NCBI RefSeq assembly: GCF_003713065.1
Contig: NZ_CP033433.1
Coordinates: 4,031,001 to 4,095,000, forward strand
DNA from: Cohnella candidum
Lineage (GTDB): Bacteria; Bacillota; Bacilli; Paenibacillales; Paenibacillaceae
Length of the DNA: 64,000 nt
Direction: 5' to 3'
In this document: positions 35,872-44,540 of the stretch, piece after piece
Layout: the number at the start of each line of letters is the position of its first letter
Numbering within the stretch: the stretch's first letter is position 1
Program-made: the position numbers and the translations under genes
Notes under the pieces: model-generated
Told to the model about the DNA's origin: nothing
The model's input: only the letters and a program-made list of their open reading frames with translations
The model's database searches: none

Positions 35872-36876
35872 TTACGAACGAATGAGAAATTTCCCTTCCT
35901 GACCGCTTAACGCATGGCGATCATGCGGCAGATCCCAGACGGACAAGTCCGGCCCTTTAGGCAGGATCGCGACTTCCGGTCTATCGGTGGCAATCGTGAT
36001 CGACTGGTGATAGTGGCGCTTAATCGCGTCAAAGTCCGTCGTGTCGCCGAATCCGGGCGTTTGATAAAGATCGCGAACGTATCCCCACAAATGTTCGAAT
36101 TCCCGAATCAGCTTGCGGTTCGTCCGGAACGCGGCGTAGTAGGCGGCATCGAAACGAACCAATGTCGTATAGAGTCTCACATCCGAGTCCGTAATGAAAT
36201 CCCCATGCAAAAACCTGCGCCGGGAAAGCCGCTCTTCCAATTCATCCAAACGCTCGAATAACGTTTCGTAAGCTTGTTCGTACGCCTCTTGGGAACGGGC
36301 GAAGCCGCATTTGTAAACGCCGTTGTTGATATCGTGGAAAATGGTTTCGTTTAAAGCATCGATTTCTCCGCGCAAATGCTCGGGGTACAAATCCGGAGAA
36401 TCCGGCTTATGAAACGGGGCCCAGACCGTCTCGAAATAGTTGGTCAGCTTGAAATAGTCGTTATTCACGACTTCGCGTTTGGCGACATCCACGACTGCCG
36501 GTACGGTCGGTCTGCCGGTGTATTCCGGGTCGGTTTTCAAGTAGATCTCGCTCATATAACGGATGCCCAGAACAGGATCCACTCCGTCCGGGTCCAGCGA
36601 GAACTCCCAATCCACATGCGGCAGCCTTGGCCTCATCGGGCTTACCGTCCCCAAGCTGATCGCGTCCTCGAGCCCGAGAACTTTCCGCACGATCACGGAC
36701 CGATGAGCCCAGGGGCATGCCGCGCACCAGAACAAACGATATCTTCCCGCTTCCACCGGAAGCTCGCCCGGTTCATTCCCGAAAGGCATGACGAACCGGT
36801 TGATTTGCCGTTTAAACGACCCGTCTTTCGAGATTTCCGCAGGTTTTTCTCCGCCTTGCCGTGCATTATCCGTCAT
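35872..36876 (-). CDS. Xi-class glutathione transferase / glutathionyl-hydroquinone reductase-like
   Basis: 334 residues. The N-terminal thioredoxin fold has the Xi-class motif CAACPWAHR (catalytic Cys) and TVPAVVD, followed by an all-helical domain with YKCGFARSQEAYEQA and FLHGDFITDSDVRLYTTLVRFD. These enzymes remove glutathione from quinone adducts. Bacilli normally use bacillithiol, so the real thiol partner may differ. ATG 36876 follows AAAGGATGAGG. Lies between MarR and GNAT genes of the same operon, pointing to a quinone/electrophile stress role. Confidence 0.9.
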   Translation of the reverse strand: MTDNARQGGEKPAEISKDGSFKRQINRFVMPFGNEPGELPVEAGRYRLFWCAACPWAHRSVIVRKVLGLEDAISLGTVSPMRPRLPHVDWEFSLDPDGVDPVLGIRYMSEIYLKTDPEYTGRPTVPAVVDVAKREVVNNDYFKLTNYFETVWAPFHKPDSPDLYPEHLRGEIDALNETIFHDINNGVYKCGFARSQEAYEQAYETLFERLDELEERLSRRRFLHGDFITDSDVRLYTTLVRFDAAYYAAFRTNRKLIREFEHLWGYVRDLYQTPGFGDTTDFDAIKRHYHQSITIATDRPEVAILPKGPDLSVWDLPHDRHALSGQEGKFLIRS

Positions 36877-36904
36877 GATCCTCATCCTTTGTTCGGGAAT
36901 GGAG

Positions 36905-37348
36905 TCAACGCTTCGCCAGTTGGCTCAGAAGCCGGTTCAGCTGCCCAACATCGGAGCCAAGACCGGAAAAGAAGGCACGATCCGCCGCTTCTACGGCCTG
37001 AACGGCTTTCGACGCGATCTCATCGCCTGTCCCGGTTACGGATATCACGTTCGCTCTGGAGTCCGTCGGATGGGGGCTGCGTTTGATGTATCCTTTCTTC
37101 TCCAGCGTTCTGAGCACCTGGGAAGTGACGTTGACGTCCATTTGGGCATGTTGGGCTAATTGCACCTGGGTAATGCCGGCTTGATCGTTACGTTCATTCA
37201 GCCACTTGCAGGAGAAGAGCAGCACGAATTGCGGATGGGTCAGCTCATAAGGATCCAATGCCATCCGGATCGCCTTCTGCCAAAGATTCGTCACCTGCCA
37301 TAGCGTAAAGCCGGGACTTTCTTCCGCGTTATGAAATTCCGAGCTCAT
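36905..37348 (-). CDS. MarR-family regulator
   Basis: 147 residues, winged helix with QVQLAQHAQMDVNVTSQVLR, the recognition helix, and wing RSPHPTDSRANVISVT. Contains a single Cys (FSCKW), a candidate electrophile sensor as in some MarR repressors. ATG 37348 overlaps the EVE gene end by 20 bases, so it is cotranscribed and probably autoregulates the operon. Confidence 0.88.
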   Translation of the reverse strand: MSSEFHNAEESPGFTLWQVTNLWQKAIRMALDPYELTHPQFVLLFSCKWLNERNDQAGITQVQLAQHAQMDVNVTSQVLRTLEKKGYIKRSPHPTDSRANVISVTGTGDEIASKAVQAVEAADRAFFSGLGSDVGQLNRLLSQLAKR

Positions 37349-37811
37349 CTGCCGCTACCTCCGAGCCGTTCAACATGGAATCCGCAATGATCCGAAAATC
37401 TTGCTCCGAGATTTCGAAGTGTCCGTACCGGAACGGGTAGCCCCAATTGTCCACGCCGCGCGTGAAGCTGAGCTGTTCCAACAACGGACGGATCTTCGTT
37501 TCCTTACAGGTAGTATAACGAATGTTGCGGCGAAAAGGTATGAACGAATCGGACATCCGGTATTCATAGACCCGGTCGTCCTCGACCTGTCCGATCGCCG
37601 TGAAAGCTTGCAGCGGCTCACCGTTCTGCATATCCGTACGCGGCGAGTAATAGATCAGCCAGTCGCCGGCCTGCATCCGTTTGAGAGGCGCCGCCTTCCC
37701 GTGACAAAGTTGGGCGAAACCGCCCGCGACTCCCCGCGCCACATGGGAGGCGGAGACGACGCCAATCCAGTAACGGGGGTGTTTTGCTTCTCTTTCACTC
37801 ACTTTGTTCAC
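37329..37811 (-). CDS. EVE-domain (UPF0310-type) protein
   Basis: 160 residues forming one EVE domain: YWIGVVSASHVARGVAGGFAQ, MQAGDWLIYYSPR, FTAIGQVEDDRVYEY, RNIRYTTC, PLLEQLSFTRG and WGYPFRYGHFEIS. EVE domains are PUA-like and bind modified bases in nucleic acid; stand-alone copies like this are undefined. GTG 37811 is the start, overlapping the SRPBCC gene by 17 bases; its own end overlaps the MarR gene by 20. Confidence 0.88.
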   Translation of the reverse strand: MNKVSEREAKHPRYWIGVVSASHVARGVAGGFAQLCHGKAAPLKRMQAGDWLIYYSPRTDMQNGEPLQAFTAIGQVEDDRVYEYRMSDSFIPFRRNIRYTTCKETKIRPLLEQLSFTRGVDNWGYPFRYGHFEISEQDFRIIADSMLNGSEVAADELGIS

Positions 37812-38235
37812 GCTCCATCTTCAGTGCCAAGGCAGCCAGTCCTTCCATCGAATGGGGAACGCTCTTGGGCATGTGCGCTCCAAACCGCGGTCCCAAAGTC
37901 TCTGCGTTCGGACCCGTGATCCTGACCCTGTGGGTGATTTGCGTCTCCCCGTCCGACTCCGTCAAAATGTGCGTAAAGCTGACTTGAATGCCTGCCCCCG
38001 GAATATCGGTCACGTCTGAAAAGCCTTGCAGGGGATTCACCTCGGTAAGCTCATAAGGGAGCTTCTCCTTGCCTTCCGGCTGCAGAAATCCTCGCATGCC
38101 CTGGACAAACGGCCCTTCCAACGAGACGCTGACGATGCCCTTATCCCACGAAGTCCAAGTGGAAATATCGCTGTACAGCTTCCAAATCGTCTCCGCTTTC
38201 GCCTTTGTCGTAATCGTGTGCTCGAATTGCCACAT
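37795..38235 (-). CDS. SRPBCC (polyketide cyclase-like) protein
   Basis: 146 residues with the START-like fold: WQFEHTITTKAKAETIWKLY, WTSWDKGIVSVSLEGPF, GFSDVTDIPGAGIQVSFTH. Such proteins bind small hydrophobic molecules. ATG 38235 follows TGAGGAG by 8 bases. First gene of the five-gene operon controlled by the promoter at 38267-38295. Confidence 0.85.
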   Translation of the reverse strand: MWQFEHTITTKAKAETIWKLYSDISTWTSWDKGIVSVSLEGPFVQGMRGFLQPEGKEKLPYELTEVNPLQGFSDVTDIPGAGIQVSFTHILTESDGETQITHRVRITGPNAETLGPRFGAHMPKSVPHSMEGLAALALKMEREQSE

Positions 38236-38261
38236 GCTCAACACTCCTCAAATTGTATTTG

Positions 38262-38295
38262 TACATATCATATGTGTACATATCGTATGTGTCAA
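38262..38295 (-). promoter_or_regulatory. Near-consensus promoter overlapped by tandem 15-bp repeats
   Basis: On the minus strand TTGACA (38295-38290), 17-bp spacer, TATGAT (38272-38267). Two adjacent direct repeats TACATATCATATGTG (38262-38276) and TACATATCGTATGTG (38277-38291), each nearly palindromic, cover spacer and -10. They look like repressor sites; the operon's own MarR is the prime candidate. Confidence 0.8.
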
Positions 38296-38313
38296 TACTA
38301 TTTGGATGACAAA

Positions 38314-38340
38314 CAAAAGACCATCCATAGCGGATGGCCA
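38314..38340 (-). terminator. Terminator of the AraC-type gene
   Basis: Hairpin GGCCATCC / GGATGGTC followed by TTTTG on the minus strand. Confidence 0.75.
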
Positions 38341-38348
38341 AGAATTTC

Positions 38349-39221
38349 TTATTTTCGGATGACAGGTATCCAAATCTCGCTTCTAAACGTCGGCGATTGA
38401 AGGTCCTTCGTCTCGTTCCATAACATTTCCGGCCCCGGAGCGGACTCATAGTTCGCCGAAGGAAACCATTCGGAATAAATGCGTCCCCACACATTTTGGA
38501 GCGTATCGGGAAACGGCCCCACCGCTTCGAACACCGCCCAGGTGGAGGCAGCTACTTCCAACCGCGCAAGATCTACGGGGCATTCCTCCGTTGTCGCCGC
38601 CCCGATATAATGGTCCAGCTCCCCCTTCTCCTCCATTCGGCCTTCGGAAAAATTCACCGACGCTTGGATTAGCCCGGCAGGCTCGACATTCGATAACTCC
38701 TTCAGCCGATCGATCAGGTTCGTGCTCAAACTCTTCCACATGGATTCGATTTCCGTATTCACGCCGTGAAATTGGATGGGGACCCTCTTCGTGATGCCGA
38801 CGATACGAAACGGGCCTTTCTCTACGATACGATAATTCATCGGTACGCCTCCCTGGATCGTGAGTTGGAAGGTCATACGAGGATAGGCTTTTAAAATCGG
38901 ACCTTGTATCTTGGCCGCAGAAGGAGGAAGCCCGTGCAAGCCTTGGAAGGCTCTCGCGAAGGCGTCTGCCGATGAATACCCGTATTTCACGGCCGCATCG
39001 ATAATTCTCATATCGCCGGCCTGGAGGTCGAAAGCCGCGTTCGAGAGCCTTCTCCGCCGAATGTATTCCGACAGCGTGATGCCCGCAAGGAAGGAAAACA
39101 TTCTGGAAAAATGGTACTCCGAACAACATGCCCGCCTGGCTGCCTCCGCAAAATCGATCTCATCGGCCAAGTTTTCTTCGATATAGTTCAAAGCCCCGTT
39201 CATGTTCGCAAGCCAATCCAT
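38349..39221 (-). CDS. AraC-family regulator with GyrI-like effector domain
   Basis: 290 residues: two AraC helix-turn-helix motifs in the first 105 ([40 protein letters not shown]) and a GyrI/BmrR-type ligand domain ([19 protein letters not shown] to WIPVIRK) that typically binds hydrophobic drugs. ATG 39221 is preferred over 39227 from the AGGGAGGT position. Regulon unknown; divergent from a GNAT gene 150 bases away. Confidence 0.9.
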   Translation of the reverse strand: MDWLANMNGALNYIEENLADEIDFAEAARRACCSEYHFSRMFSFLAGITLSEYIRRRRLSNAAFDLQAGDMRIIDAAVKYGYSSADAFARAFQGLHGLPPSAAKIQGPILKAYPRMTFQLTIQGGVPMNYRIVEKGPFRIVGITKRVPIQFHGVNTEIESMWKSLSTNLIDRLKELSNVEPAGLIQASVNFSEGRMEEKGELDHYIGAATTEECPVDLARLEVAASTWAVFEAVGPFPDTLQNVWGRIYSEWFPSANYESAPGPEMLWNETKDLQSPTFRSEIWIPVIRK

Positions 39222-39309
39222 TCGCATAACCTCCCTTCACGACCAGAATAACAAGTTCCGGAGGTGCCCATCCGACAATGGATGCACGTTTCTGCAGGGT
39301 TCTTTCGTG

Positions 39310-39338
39310 TTGCATATATATTCAAAAAACCGTATATT
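39310..39338 (+). promoter_or_regulatory. Promoter of the GNAT gene
   Basis: TTGCAT (39310-39315), exactly 17 bases, TATATT (39333-39338). It places the transcript start downstream of the in-frame ATG at 39278 and so argues against that ATG being used. Confidence 0.6.
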
Positions 39339-39367
39339 TATATAAACCAATCGAGGGGGTTTTCCCT

Positions 39368-39817
39368 ATAGCGCCTATTGTCCGAATCGCACAGCCTGAA
39401 GACTTAACGATGATAACCGAACTGATGTACGAATACATCGTGGGCTTCTACCGGAACCCCGCACCACCCGTAGAGAAGGTCCACCAATTGATTCAAACCC
39501 TGCTCGACCGACAACTAGGTATTCAATTCGTTGCGGAGGACGACGGCAGGCCGGTAGGTTTCGCGACTCTCTTCTTTACGTTCAGCACAATGAAAGCCGA
39601 CAAAATCGCCGTCATGAATGACCTCTTCGTCCAAGAACCCTATCGGGATACGGAATGGGAATCCGAGCTCTTCATGGCCTGCAAAAATTACTGCTTGGAA
39701 CAAGGATTCGCCAACATGACCTGGATCACATCGATCCATAACACGCGAGCCCAGTCCTTCTTCCACCGCATGGACGCGATCCAGGGAAAGGAATGGGTGC
39801 ATTTTTCGATTCGTTAA
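39368..39817 (+). CDS. GNAT N-acetyltransferase with probable non-canonical start
   Basis: About 150 residues, GNAT fold: VRIAQPEDLTMITELMYEYI, VGFATLFFTFSTMKADKIAVMNDLFV, ARAQSFFHRMDAI-like tail. No ATG, GTG or TTG occurs between the promoter at 39310-39338 and the first conserved strand. GAGGGGG at 39353-39359 is followed after 8 bases by ATA 39368, which may be the start. An alternative is ATG 39278 with a GGAGG 13 bases upstream, which would add 30 non-conserved residues. It overlaps the convergent reductase gene by four bases. Confidence 0.78.
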   Translation: MAPIVRIAQPEDLTMITELMYEYIVGFYRNPAPPVEKVHQLIQTLLDRQLGIQFVAEDDGRPVGFATLFFTFSTMKADKIAVMNDLFVQEPYRDTEWESELFMACKNYCLEQGFANMTWITSIHNTRAQSFFHRMDAIQGKEWVHFSIR

Positions 39818-40401
39818 GCGGCTACCGTTTTGAAAAACCGATAAATCTTATGCAGCTTTTCCTGATGCCTTCCCCTCGGACTCTCCATACTGCCGAATTC
39901 AAAGAACTTCACTTTCTTGATGCCCACGAAATTAAACAGCGCCTTGCGCATCAAGGTCTTATGGGCGTTATAAAGCCAATACATCGGATAAAGCGCCGGA
40001 CCTTTCATCGTCGAAATGCAAACGACCGATTTCCCCTTCAAAAGCCCCTCCGGGAGTAGCCTTCCATTGTCCCGGTAAGCGAATCCCGAAGCGAACATTT
40101 GGTCGATATATCCCAACAGCATGGCGGGCGGACGTCCCCACCAAATCGGATAAATAAAGACGATTTTGTCCGCCCAAATCAGCTGTTCCCTGTATTTGGC
40201 GAGAGCAGGGTCGGCGTGCATGTCTCTCCTGCGTTTCCGCTCGTTAAAAATCAGGACCGGGTTGAACCCCTCCTCATACAAATCCAAGATCCTGATATCT
40301 TCGATGTTGGCATTCTCCCGGGACCCCCGAACGACCTCCTGCAAAAAAGCGTAACTTAAGCTCTGGTGGTTCGGATGCGTGTACACGACCAATGTTTTCA
40401 T
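39814..40401 (-). CDS. Flavodoxin-fold NAD(P)H quinone oxidoreductase (NQO/KefF-like)
   Basis: 195 residues: phosphate loop THPNHQSLSYAFLQEV, IYPIWWGRPPAMLLGYIDQMFASGFAY (the signature of NAD(P)H dehydrogenase quinone family) and FNFVGIKKVKFFEFG. Reduces quinones by two electrons with FMN/FAD. Divergent from a MarR gene, which presumably represses it in response to quinones. Confidence 0.92.
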   Translation of the reverse strand: MKTLVVYTHPNHQSLSYAFLQEVVRGSRENANIEDIRILDLYEEGFNPVLIFNERKRRRDMHADPALAKYREQLIWADKIVFIYPIWWGRPPAMLLGYIDQMFASGFAYRDNGRLLPEGLLKGKSVVCISTMKGPALYPMYWLYNAHKTLMRKALFNFVGIKKVKFFEFGSMESPRGRHQEKLHKIYRFFKTVAA

Positions 40402-40421
40402 TTTACGCGACCGCCTTTTTA

Positions 40422-40495
40422 CTTATCATTTGATAAGCAAAAGGTAGCATGCGGACTCATTAGTTGTCAAAAGATAATTGTCTGATGATAACTAA
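40422..40495. promoter_or_regulatory. Candidate MarR operators between marR and the quinone reductase gene
   Basis: Palindrome CTTATCA-TT-TGATAAG at 40422-40437, and a wider inverted repeat TTAGTTGTCA / TGATAACTAA at 40460-40469 and 40486-40495. One lies at each gene's promoter. Confidence 0.6.
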
Positions 40496-40524
40496 TATGG
40501 TAGGGTATCGGGAGAGGTGAGCTT

Positions 40525-40965
40525 ATGGATAAGAACGCGCTTTTCCGCAAATTCGTGGCTTTCACGACAGCGGTTCATCAAGCGTCCTACGAATTGACCA
40601 AAGGCGTGAAATCTTCGGAAGTGACGGTCTTGCAGTACCGAATCCTTGAATATCTCGCCGTCAGCCAGCCCGTTACGCTTAGCGAGATTAGCGACTGCAT
40701 GGATATGTCGATGCCGAACACCAGCCGCGAAATGAAAAAGCTGATCGAAAAAAAGCTCTGCAAAAAAGTACCCGCGGAGGGCGATCGGCGCAAACTCATG
40801 ATTCGGCTTTCCGACATGGGGGAGTCGATGATGAACGAGGCTTTCGGGCGCATTCAAGACCGGTTTTTCCAACGCTTCAAGTCGGTTTCCGACGAAGAAT
40901 TCGCGGAAATCGAGCGTGCGCTGGATCTTCTTCAGACCAAAATCTTTAATTCAAAGCCGGAATGA
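40525..40965 (+). CDS. MarR-family regulator of the divergent quinone reductase
   Basis: 146 residues; winged helix with VTLSEISDCMDMSMPNTSRE and wing KVPAEGDRRKLMIRLS. Cys in the recognition region (DCMDM) could be redox-sensitive. AGAGGTGA precedes ATG 40525. Its last 20 bases overlap the 3' end of helD on the other strand. Confidence 0.9.
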   Translation: MDKNALFRKFVAFTTAVHQASYELTKGVKSSEVTVLQYRILEYLAVSQPVTLSEISDCMDMSMPNTSREMKKLIEKKLCKKVPAEGDRRKLMIRLSDMGESMMNEAFGRIQDRFFQRFKSVSDEEFAEIERALDLLQTKIFNSKPE

Positions 40966-43336
40966 AAGGCGTCCATTCCCCCGCCGCATAAAGGTGAAGC
41001 CGATGCATCGCGCGCGTGCATGCCGTATAGAAGAGCTTGCGCTCACTTTCCCGACGGTAAGTCCGCTCAGAAGCCTCATAGATCAGCGCGGCATCGAATT
41101 CCACGCCCTTCGCGAGATACGCGGGAATCACCAGCGTCCCCTTGTCGAAGGTCGGCGTCGTCTTCGTCACCAGCTTCAAACCCTGGCATCCTTGGGCAGT
41201 CAAGCGTTCATAGGCCTCGCGGCTCTCGGCTGCCGTCTTCGTAATGACGGCCACGGAGGCGAAGCCCTCCGCGCGAAGCGCCGCCACTGCCTCGGCGATA
41301 CGTGCGAACCGTTCCTCTTCGCTATCCGCCTGCATAAGGAGCGGCTTCTCCCCGCTTCTTTCGAAGGGAACGATCTCCTTACCGCCCGGCAGCAGCGACT
41401 TCGTGAACTCGACGATCTCGCGGGTGGACCGATAACTGCGTATCAGACGGACCAGGCTCGTTTCCGACTCGCCATAGAGCCGGATGAGCGGCGATTCCGC
41501 GCCGTGCAGTTCCGTTGCCTGCGTAAAGATCGCCTGACCGAAATCGCCGAGTACCGTCATGCGGGCGCGGGGGAAAAGCTTTTTGAGAAATTCGTACTGG
41601 AACATCGAATAATCCTGGCCCTCATCGACGAAAACGTGCCGCACTTCCGTGTTCACCCGAACGCCCTCGACGAGTTCTTTTAAATACAGGTACGGTGTCG
41701 CATCCTCATAGAAAAGTTCGAATCGGCCTAGCTTTTCCTGGGTTTGCTCGCAAATCTCGGGCCAAAGTGCCGGAATCTCGGCCTCCTGCGTCATCGTCCG
41801 ATACGCGTCTTGATCGCCGAACAGCTGAACGTACAGCCCTGGCATATCGATGAAAGACATGCGCTTCACGCTTCGTCTTAACGGCTGAAACTGCTCCTTG
41901 ACGATCATGCGGCGCAGCAGCTCTTCCTCCCGCTCGGCGTAGTCGAAGTCGCTCTCGTCCCGCCGAGGCTTATCGTTCAGCCTCTCTTGGATTTCTTCGT
42001 ACCGCTCGGCGAAGTCGAAGACGCCCCGCTCTTTGTGCAGCTGCTTATGCACCTCGGCATACTGCTCGTTGTCGAGGTAATTCATCTCATCCTGTACCCA
42101 CGGCTCCTCCCGTTCCTTACGCTCCAGCGAGACCAGCTCTTTCAGCAGCCATTCCTGCAGCATGGCAACCCGATTCGCCAGGCGGATGGAAGGATCGTAG
42201 CCGTAAAACTGCGATTTCATCCGGGCGGCGCTGATCAAATCGCGGTCCCGAAAACGGATGCTATTGAACCGCATTCCCTCCTGCTCCAGCCTACGCGCGT
42301 AATTTTGGAGAGCTTGAAGAAACGCCGAGGACGCTTTGTAGGCCATTCCTTGCAGCCGAGCCTCATATCCCGGTCTGGACGGTTCCGACAACACGAATTC
42401 GATCTGATCGAACGCATCTTCTACCCGAAATGCGGATCCAAGCCAATGTTCCAAGTATTCCTGGAAGGTCGTCTGCTGCATGTTCTCTTCGCCCAGCTCG
42501 GGAAGGACGGTGGAGACGTAGCTGTTGAACATGGGGTTCGGCGAGAACAGCACGATTTGGTCGGCCCTGAGTTGATCGCGGTGTTTGTACAGCAAGTACG
42601 CGACCCGTTGCAGGGCCGCGGAGGTTTTCCCGCTGCCGGCCGCCCCCTGCACGATGAGCATCCGGCTTTTGTCTTCCCGGATGATGGCGTTCTGCTCTTT
42701 CTGGATGGTCGCCACGATGCTCTTCATCTGGGCGTCCGCGCCTTGACCGAGCGCCTGTTGAAGCAGCTCATCGCCGATCGTGATGCTCGTGTCGAACACG
42801 TTCAGAAGCCGGCCCTCGCGGATCTGGTACTGCCTTTTCAGCTCCATCTTCCCCGTGACGCGTCCACCCGGCGTATCGTAGGCGGCCGGTCCCGGGGAAT
42901 AGTCGTAGTACATGCTCGCGATCGGCGTACGCCAGTCATAGATGAGAAAGTCCATGCCGTCCGAATCCACGAAAGACGCTACGCCGATGTAGACCTGCTC
43001 ACGGCCTAAGCCATCCTCGTTAAAATCGATGCGCCCGAAGTAAGGAGACACCAACAGCCGGTTCATGCTTTTCCACTGTTGCTTGCGCAGACGGTAGCTG
43101 CGCTCCCGCTCCGACAACAACGCCTCCTGCTGCTTGATGCTGTAGAATGTCTCCTCGAAATCCTCGTCGCTGGCCGTGTTGACCGTTACTTCTTCCCAGA
43201 ACCGCTTGCGGATGTCCCCCGCCTGTTCCTGCAGCCCGGTCACCTCAGGCTCCAGTTCGGTGATTCTCGCTTGCAGCTTTTCCGTCACCTCGTCCAGGCG
43301 CTCTTGTTCCTGATTCCAATCCTTTTCGTCGATCAT
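40946..43336 (-). CDS. helD: HelD-like helicase, RNA polymerase recycling factor
   Basis: 796 residues. N-terminal coiled coil (about 5-85, rich in Glu/Gln/Arg) that enters the RNA polymerase secondary channel, UvrD-type ATPase with Walker A GAAGSGKT (231-238), HVFVDEGQDYSMFQYE (motif II) and RLIRSYRSTREIVEFT (motif IV region). HelD removes stalled polymerase from DNA using ATP. ATG 43336 is chosen at the first conserved residues; the frame continues 62 codons upstream over a non-coding region. Ends inside the marR gene tail. Confidence 0.92.
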   Translation of the reverse strand: MIDEKDWNQEQERLDEVTEKLQARITELEPEVTGLQEQAGDIRKRFWEEVTVNTASDEDFEETFYSIKQQEALLSERERSYRLRKQQWKSMNRLLVSPYFGRIDFNEDGLGREQVYIGVASFVDSDGMDFLIYDWRTPIASMYYDYSPGPAAYDTPGGRVTGKMELKRQYQIREGRLLNVFDTSITIGDELLQQALGQGADAQMKSIVATIQKEQNAIIREDKSRMLIVQGAAGSGKTSAALQRVAYLLYKHRDQLRADQIVLFSPNPMFNSYVSTVLPELGEENMQQTTFQEYLEHWLGSAFRVEDAFDQIEFVLSEPSRPGYEARLQGMAYKASSAFLQALQNYARRLEQEGMRFNSIRFRDRDLISAARMKSQFYGYDPSIRLANRVAMLQEWLLKELVSLERKEREEPWVQDEMNYLDNEQYAEVHKQLHKERGVFDFAERYEEIQERLNDKPRRDESDFDYAEREEELLRRMIVKEQFQPLRRSVKRMSFIDMPGLYVQLFGDQDAYRTMTQEAEIPALWPEICEQTQEKLGRFELFYEDATPYLYLKELVEGVRVNTEVRHVFVDEGQDYSMFQYEFLKKLFPRARMTVLGDFGQAIFTQATELHGAESPLIRLYGESETSLVRLIRSYRSTREIVEFTKSLLPGGKEIVPFERSGEKPLLMQADSEEERFARIAEAVAALRAEGFASVAVITKTAAESREAYERLTAQGCQGLKLVTKTTPTFDKGTLVIPAYLAKGVEFDAALIYEASERTYRRESERKLFYTACTRAMHRLHLYAAGEWTPFIPALN

Positions 43337-43381
43337 GTTTTTGGACACGCTCCCTCTCGGAAATTTGAGGTTAAAGAACGT

Positions 43382-43410
43382 TTGACAACCGCCATCCCGC
43401 ATGGTATGAT
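43382..43410 (+). promoter_or_regulatory. Consensus promoter without an obvious gene
   Basis: TTGACA (43382-43387), 17-bp spacer, TATGAT (43405-43410). The transcript would run away from helD and meet a strong terminator at 43523. Confidence 0.75.
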
Positions 43411-43416
43411 TATAGT

Positions 43417-43549
43417 GTAAGGTAAGATGCGATAGGACTGCGTTAATAATAATAGCAGACACAGGTGTTTTCTCATGGTACCACACTGTTTTTTCATGCG
43501 CAATTGAAATTTCATCATTCACCCCCGGCAGAGCTGCCGGGGTTTTTTA
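43417..43549 (+). ncRNA. Candidate small RNA or attenuated leader (about 130 nt)
   Basis: Defined only by the near-perfect promoter at 43382-43410 and the terminator at 43523-43548. It has no open frame longer than about ten codons with a ribosome site. An internal CAGGTGT / ACACTG stem is possible. It could be an independent small RNA, an antisense RNA to the 5' region of helD, or a leader of the sigma-factor operon. No Rfam family recognised. Confidence 0.45.
43523..43548 (+). terminator. Rho-independent terminator of the orphan transcript
   Basis: Hairpin CCCCGGCA-GAGC-TGCCGGGG followed by six T residues. Confidence 0.9.
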
Positions 43550-43574
43550 TTGCAGCTTAAAAAATTTCGTTTCC

Positions 43575-43601
43575 GGTCACGTTGATTCGTTTTTAAACGT
43601 C
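43575..43601 (+). promoter_or_regulatory. ECF41-type promoter before the sigma factor gene
   Basis: GGTCACG (43575-43581), 16 bases, CGTC (43598-43601). The known ECF41 consensus is TGTCACA with CGTC, so the sigma factor probably transcribes its own operon from here. Confidence 0.6.
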
Positions 43602-43636
43602 AATCCAGTGAGAGCCGTGGAGAGGGGAGTATGACG

Positions 43637-44503
43637 ATGAACGACGAGCATGGAGTAACGGAACAATTCGAGGCCCACCGGTCTCATCTGCGTTCCGTCG
43701 CATACCGAATGCTGGGAAGCTGGAACGAGGCGGACGATGCCGTCCAGGAATCTTGGATCCGGCTCAACCGCTCGGATGCGAACGGAATCGAAAATGTCGG
43801 GGGATGGCTGACGACCGTCGTCTCGCGGGTGTGCCTTGACATGCTGCGGTCTCGCAAAGCCCGGCGGGAAGAATCGATGGAAGCTCAGGTCATCGGGCAG
43901 TCCCTGGAGGAACAGGCAGGAGGGGACCCGGAAAACGAAGCGATCATGGCCGACTCGATCGGGGTCGCGCTGCTGGTCGTGCTCGGCGCCTTGAATCCGG
44001 AAGAACGCATCGCGTTCGTTCTGCACGACATCTTCGCCTTACCCTATGCGGAGATCGCCCCCATCGTGGGACGCTCCGAGATTGCCGCGAGGCAGCTCGC
44101 GAGCCGGGCGCGCCGCCGCATACAAGGGGCCAAACCTGCTGCCTCGACCGACCTCAACGTTCAGAGGAGGCTTGTCGATTCCTTCCTCGCGGCGGCAAGG
44201 AAAGGGGACTTTGATGCTTTGCTTACCGTGCTCGATCCTTCGGTAGTCCTGCGCAGCGACTTCAAGAACGTCCCGAACGAAGTCTCTGGCCCCCGTGCCG
44301 TGGCCGAACAGCTTATGGGCGGAGGCGCCAAAGCCGCTCATGCGGTAATCGTCAATGGCGACGTCGGCGTCGTCGTTTCCCCGGGCGGACAGCTGCTTCT
44401 TGTGCTCGCTCTCACGTACGCGAACGGACTCATCGCCGGCGTCGAGGTGATTTCCGATACGTCCCGACTGAAGGATCTCAACTTGATCGAACTAAGCGAA
44501 TAA
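43637..44503 (+). CDS. ECF41-type RNA polymerase sigma factor with SnoaL-like C-terminal domain
   Basis: 288 residues: sigma region 2 (about 10-75, HLRSVAYRMLGSWNEADDAV, GWLTTVVSRVCLDMLRSRKA), region 4 (about 105-160, PEERIAFVLHDIFALPYAEI), then about 120 residues of a SnoaL-like fold (DSFLAAARKGDFDALLTVLD) that in ECF41/SigJ sigma factors replaces an anti-sigma factor. ATG 43637 is 7 bases from GGGGAG; ATG 43631 is too close. The next gene encodes a DoxX protein, a recurrent ECF41 partner. Confidence 0.9.
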   Translation: MNDEHGVTEQFEAHRSHLRSVAYRMLGSWNEADDAVQESWIRLNRSDANGIENVGGWLTTVVSRVCLDMLRSRKARREESMEAQVIGQSLEEQAGGDPENEAIMADSIGVALLVVLGALNPEERIAFVLHDIFALPYAEIAPIVGRSEIAARQLASRARRRIQGAKPAASTDLNVQRRLVDSFLAAARKGDFDALLTVLDPSVVLRSDFKNVPNEVSGPRAVAEQLMGGGAKAAHAVIVNGDVGVVVSPGGQLLLVLALTYANGLIAGVEVISDTSRLKDLNLIELSE

Positions 44504-44540
44504 GAGCTTTTCCATTGAACCTTGAAGCGGAGGAATGAAC

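Noticed and set aside
43333..43522. Extended N-terminus of helD or a separate peptide in this stretch
   Set aside because: No similarity to HelD family before MIDEKDW, and the frame crosses a terminator hairpin and an opposing consensus promoter.
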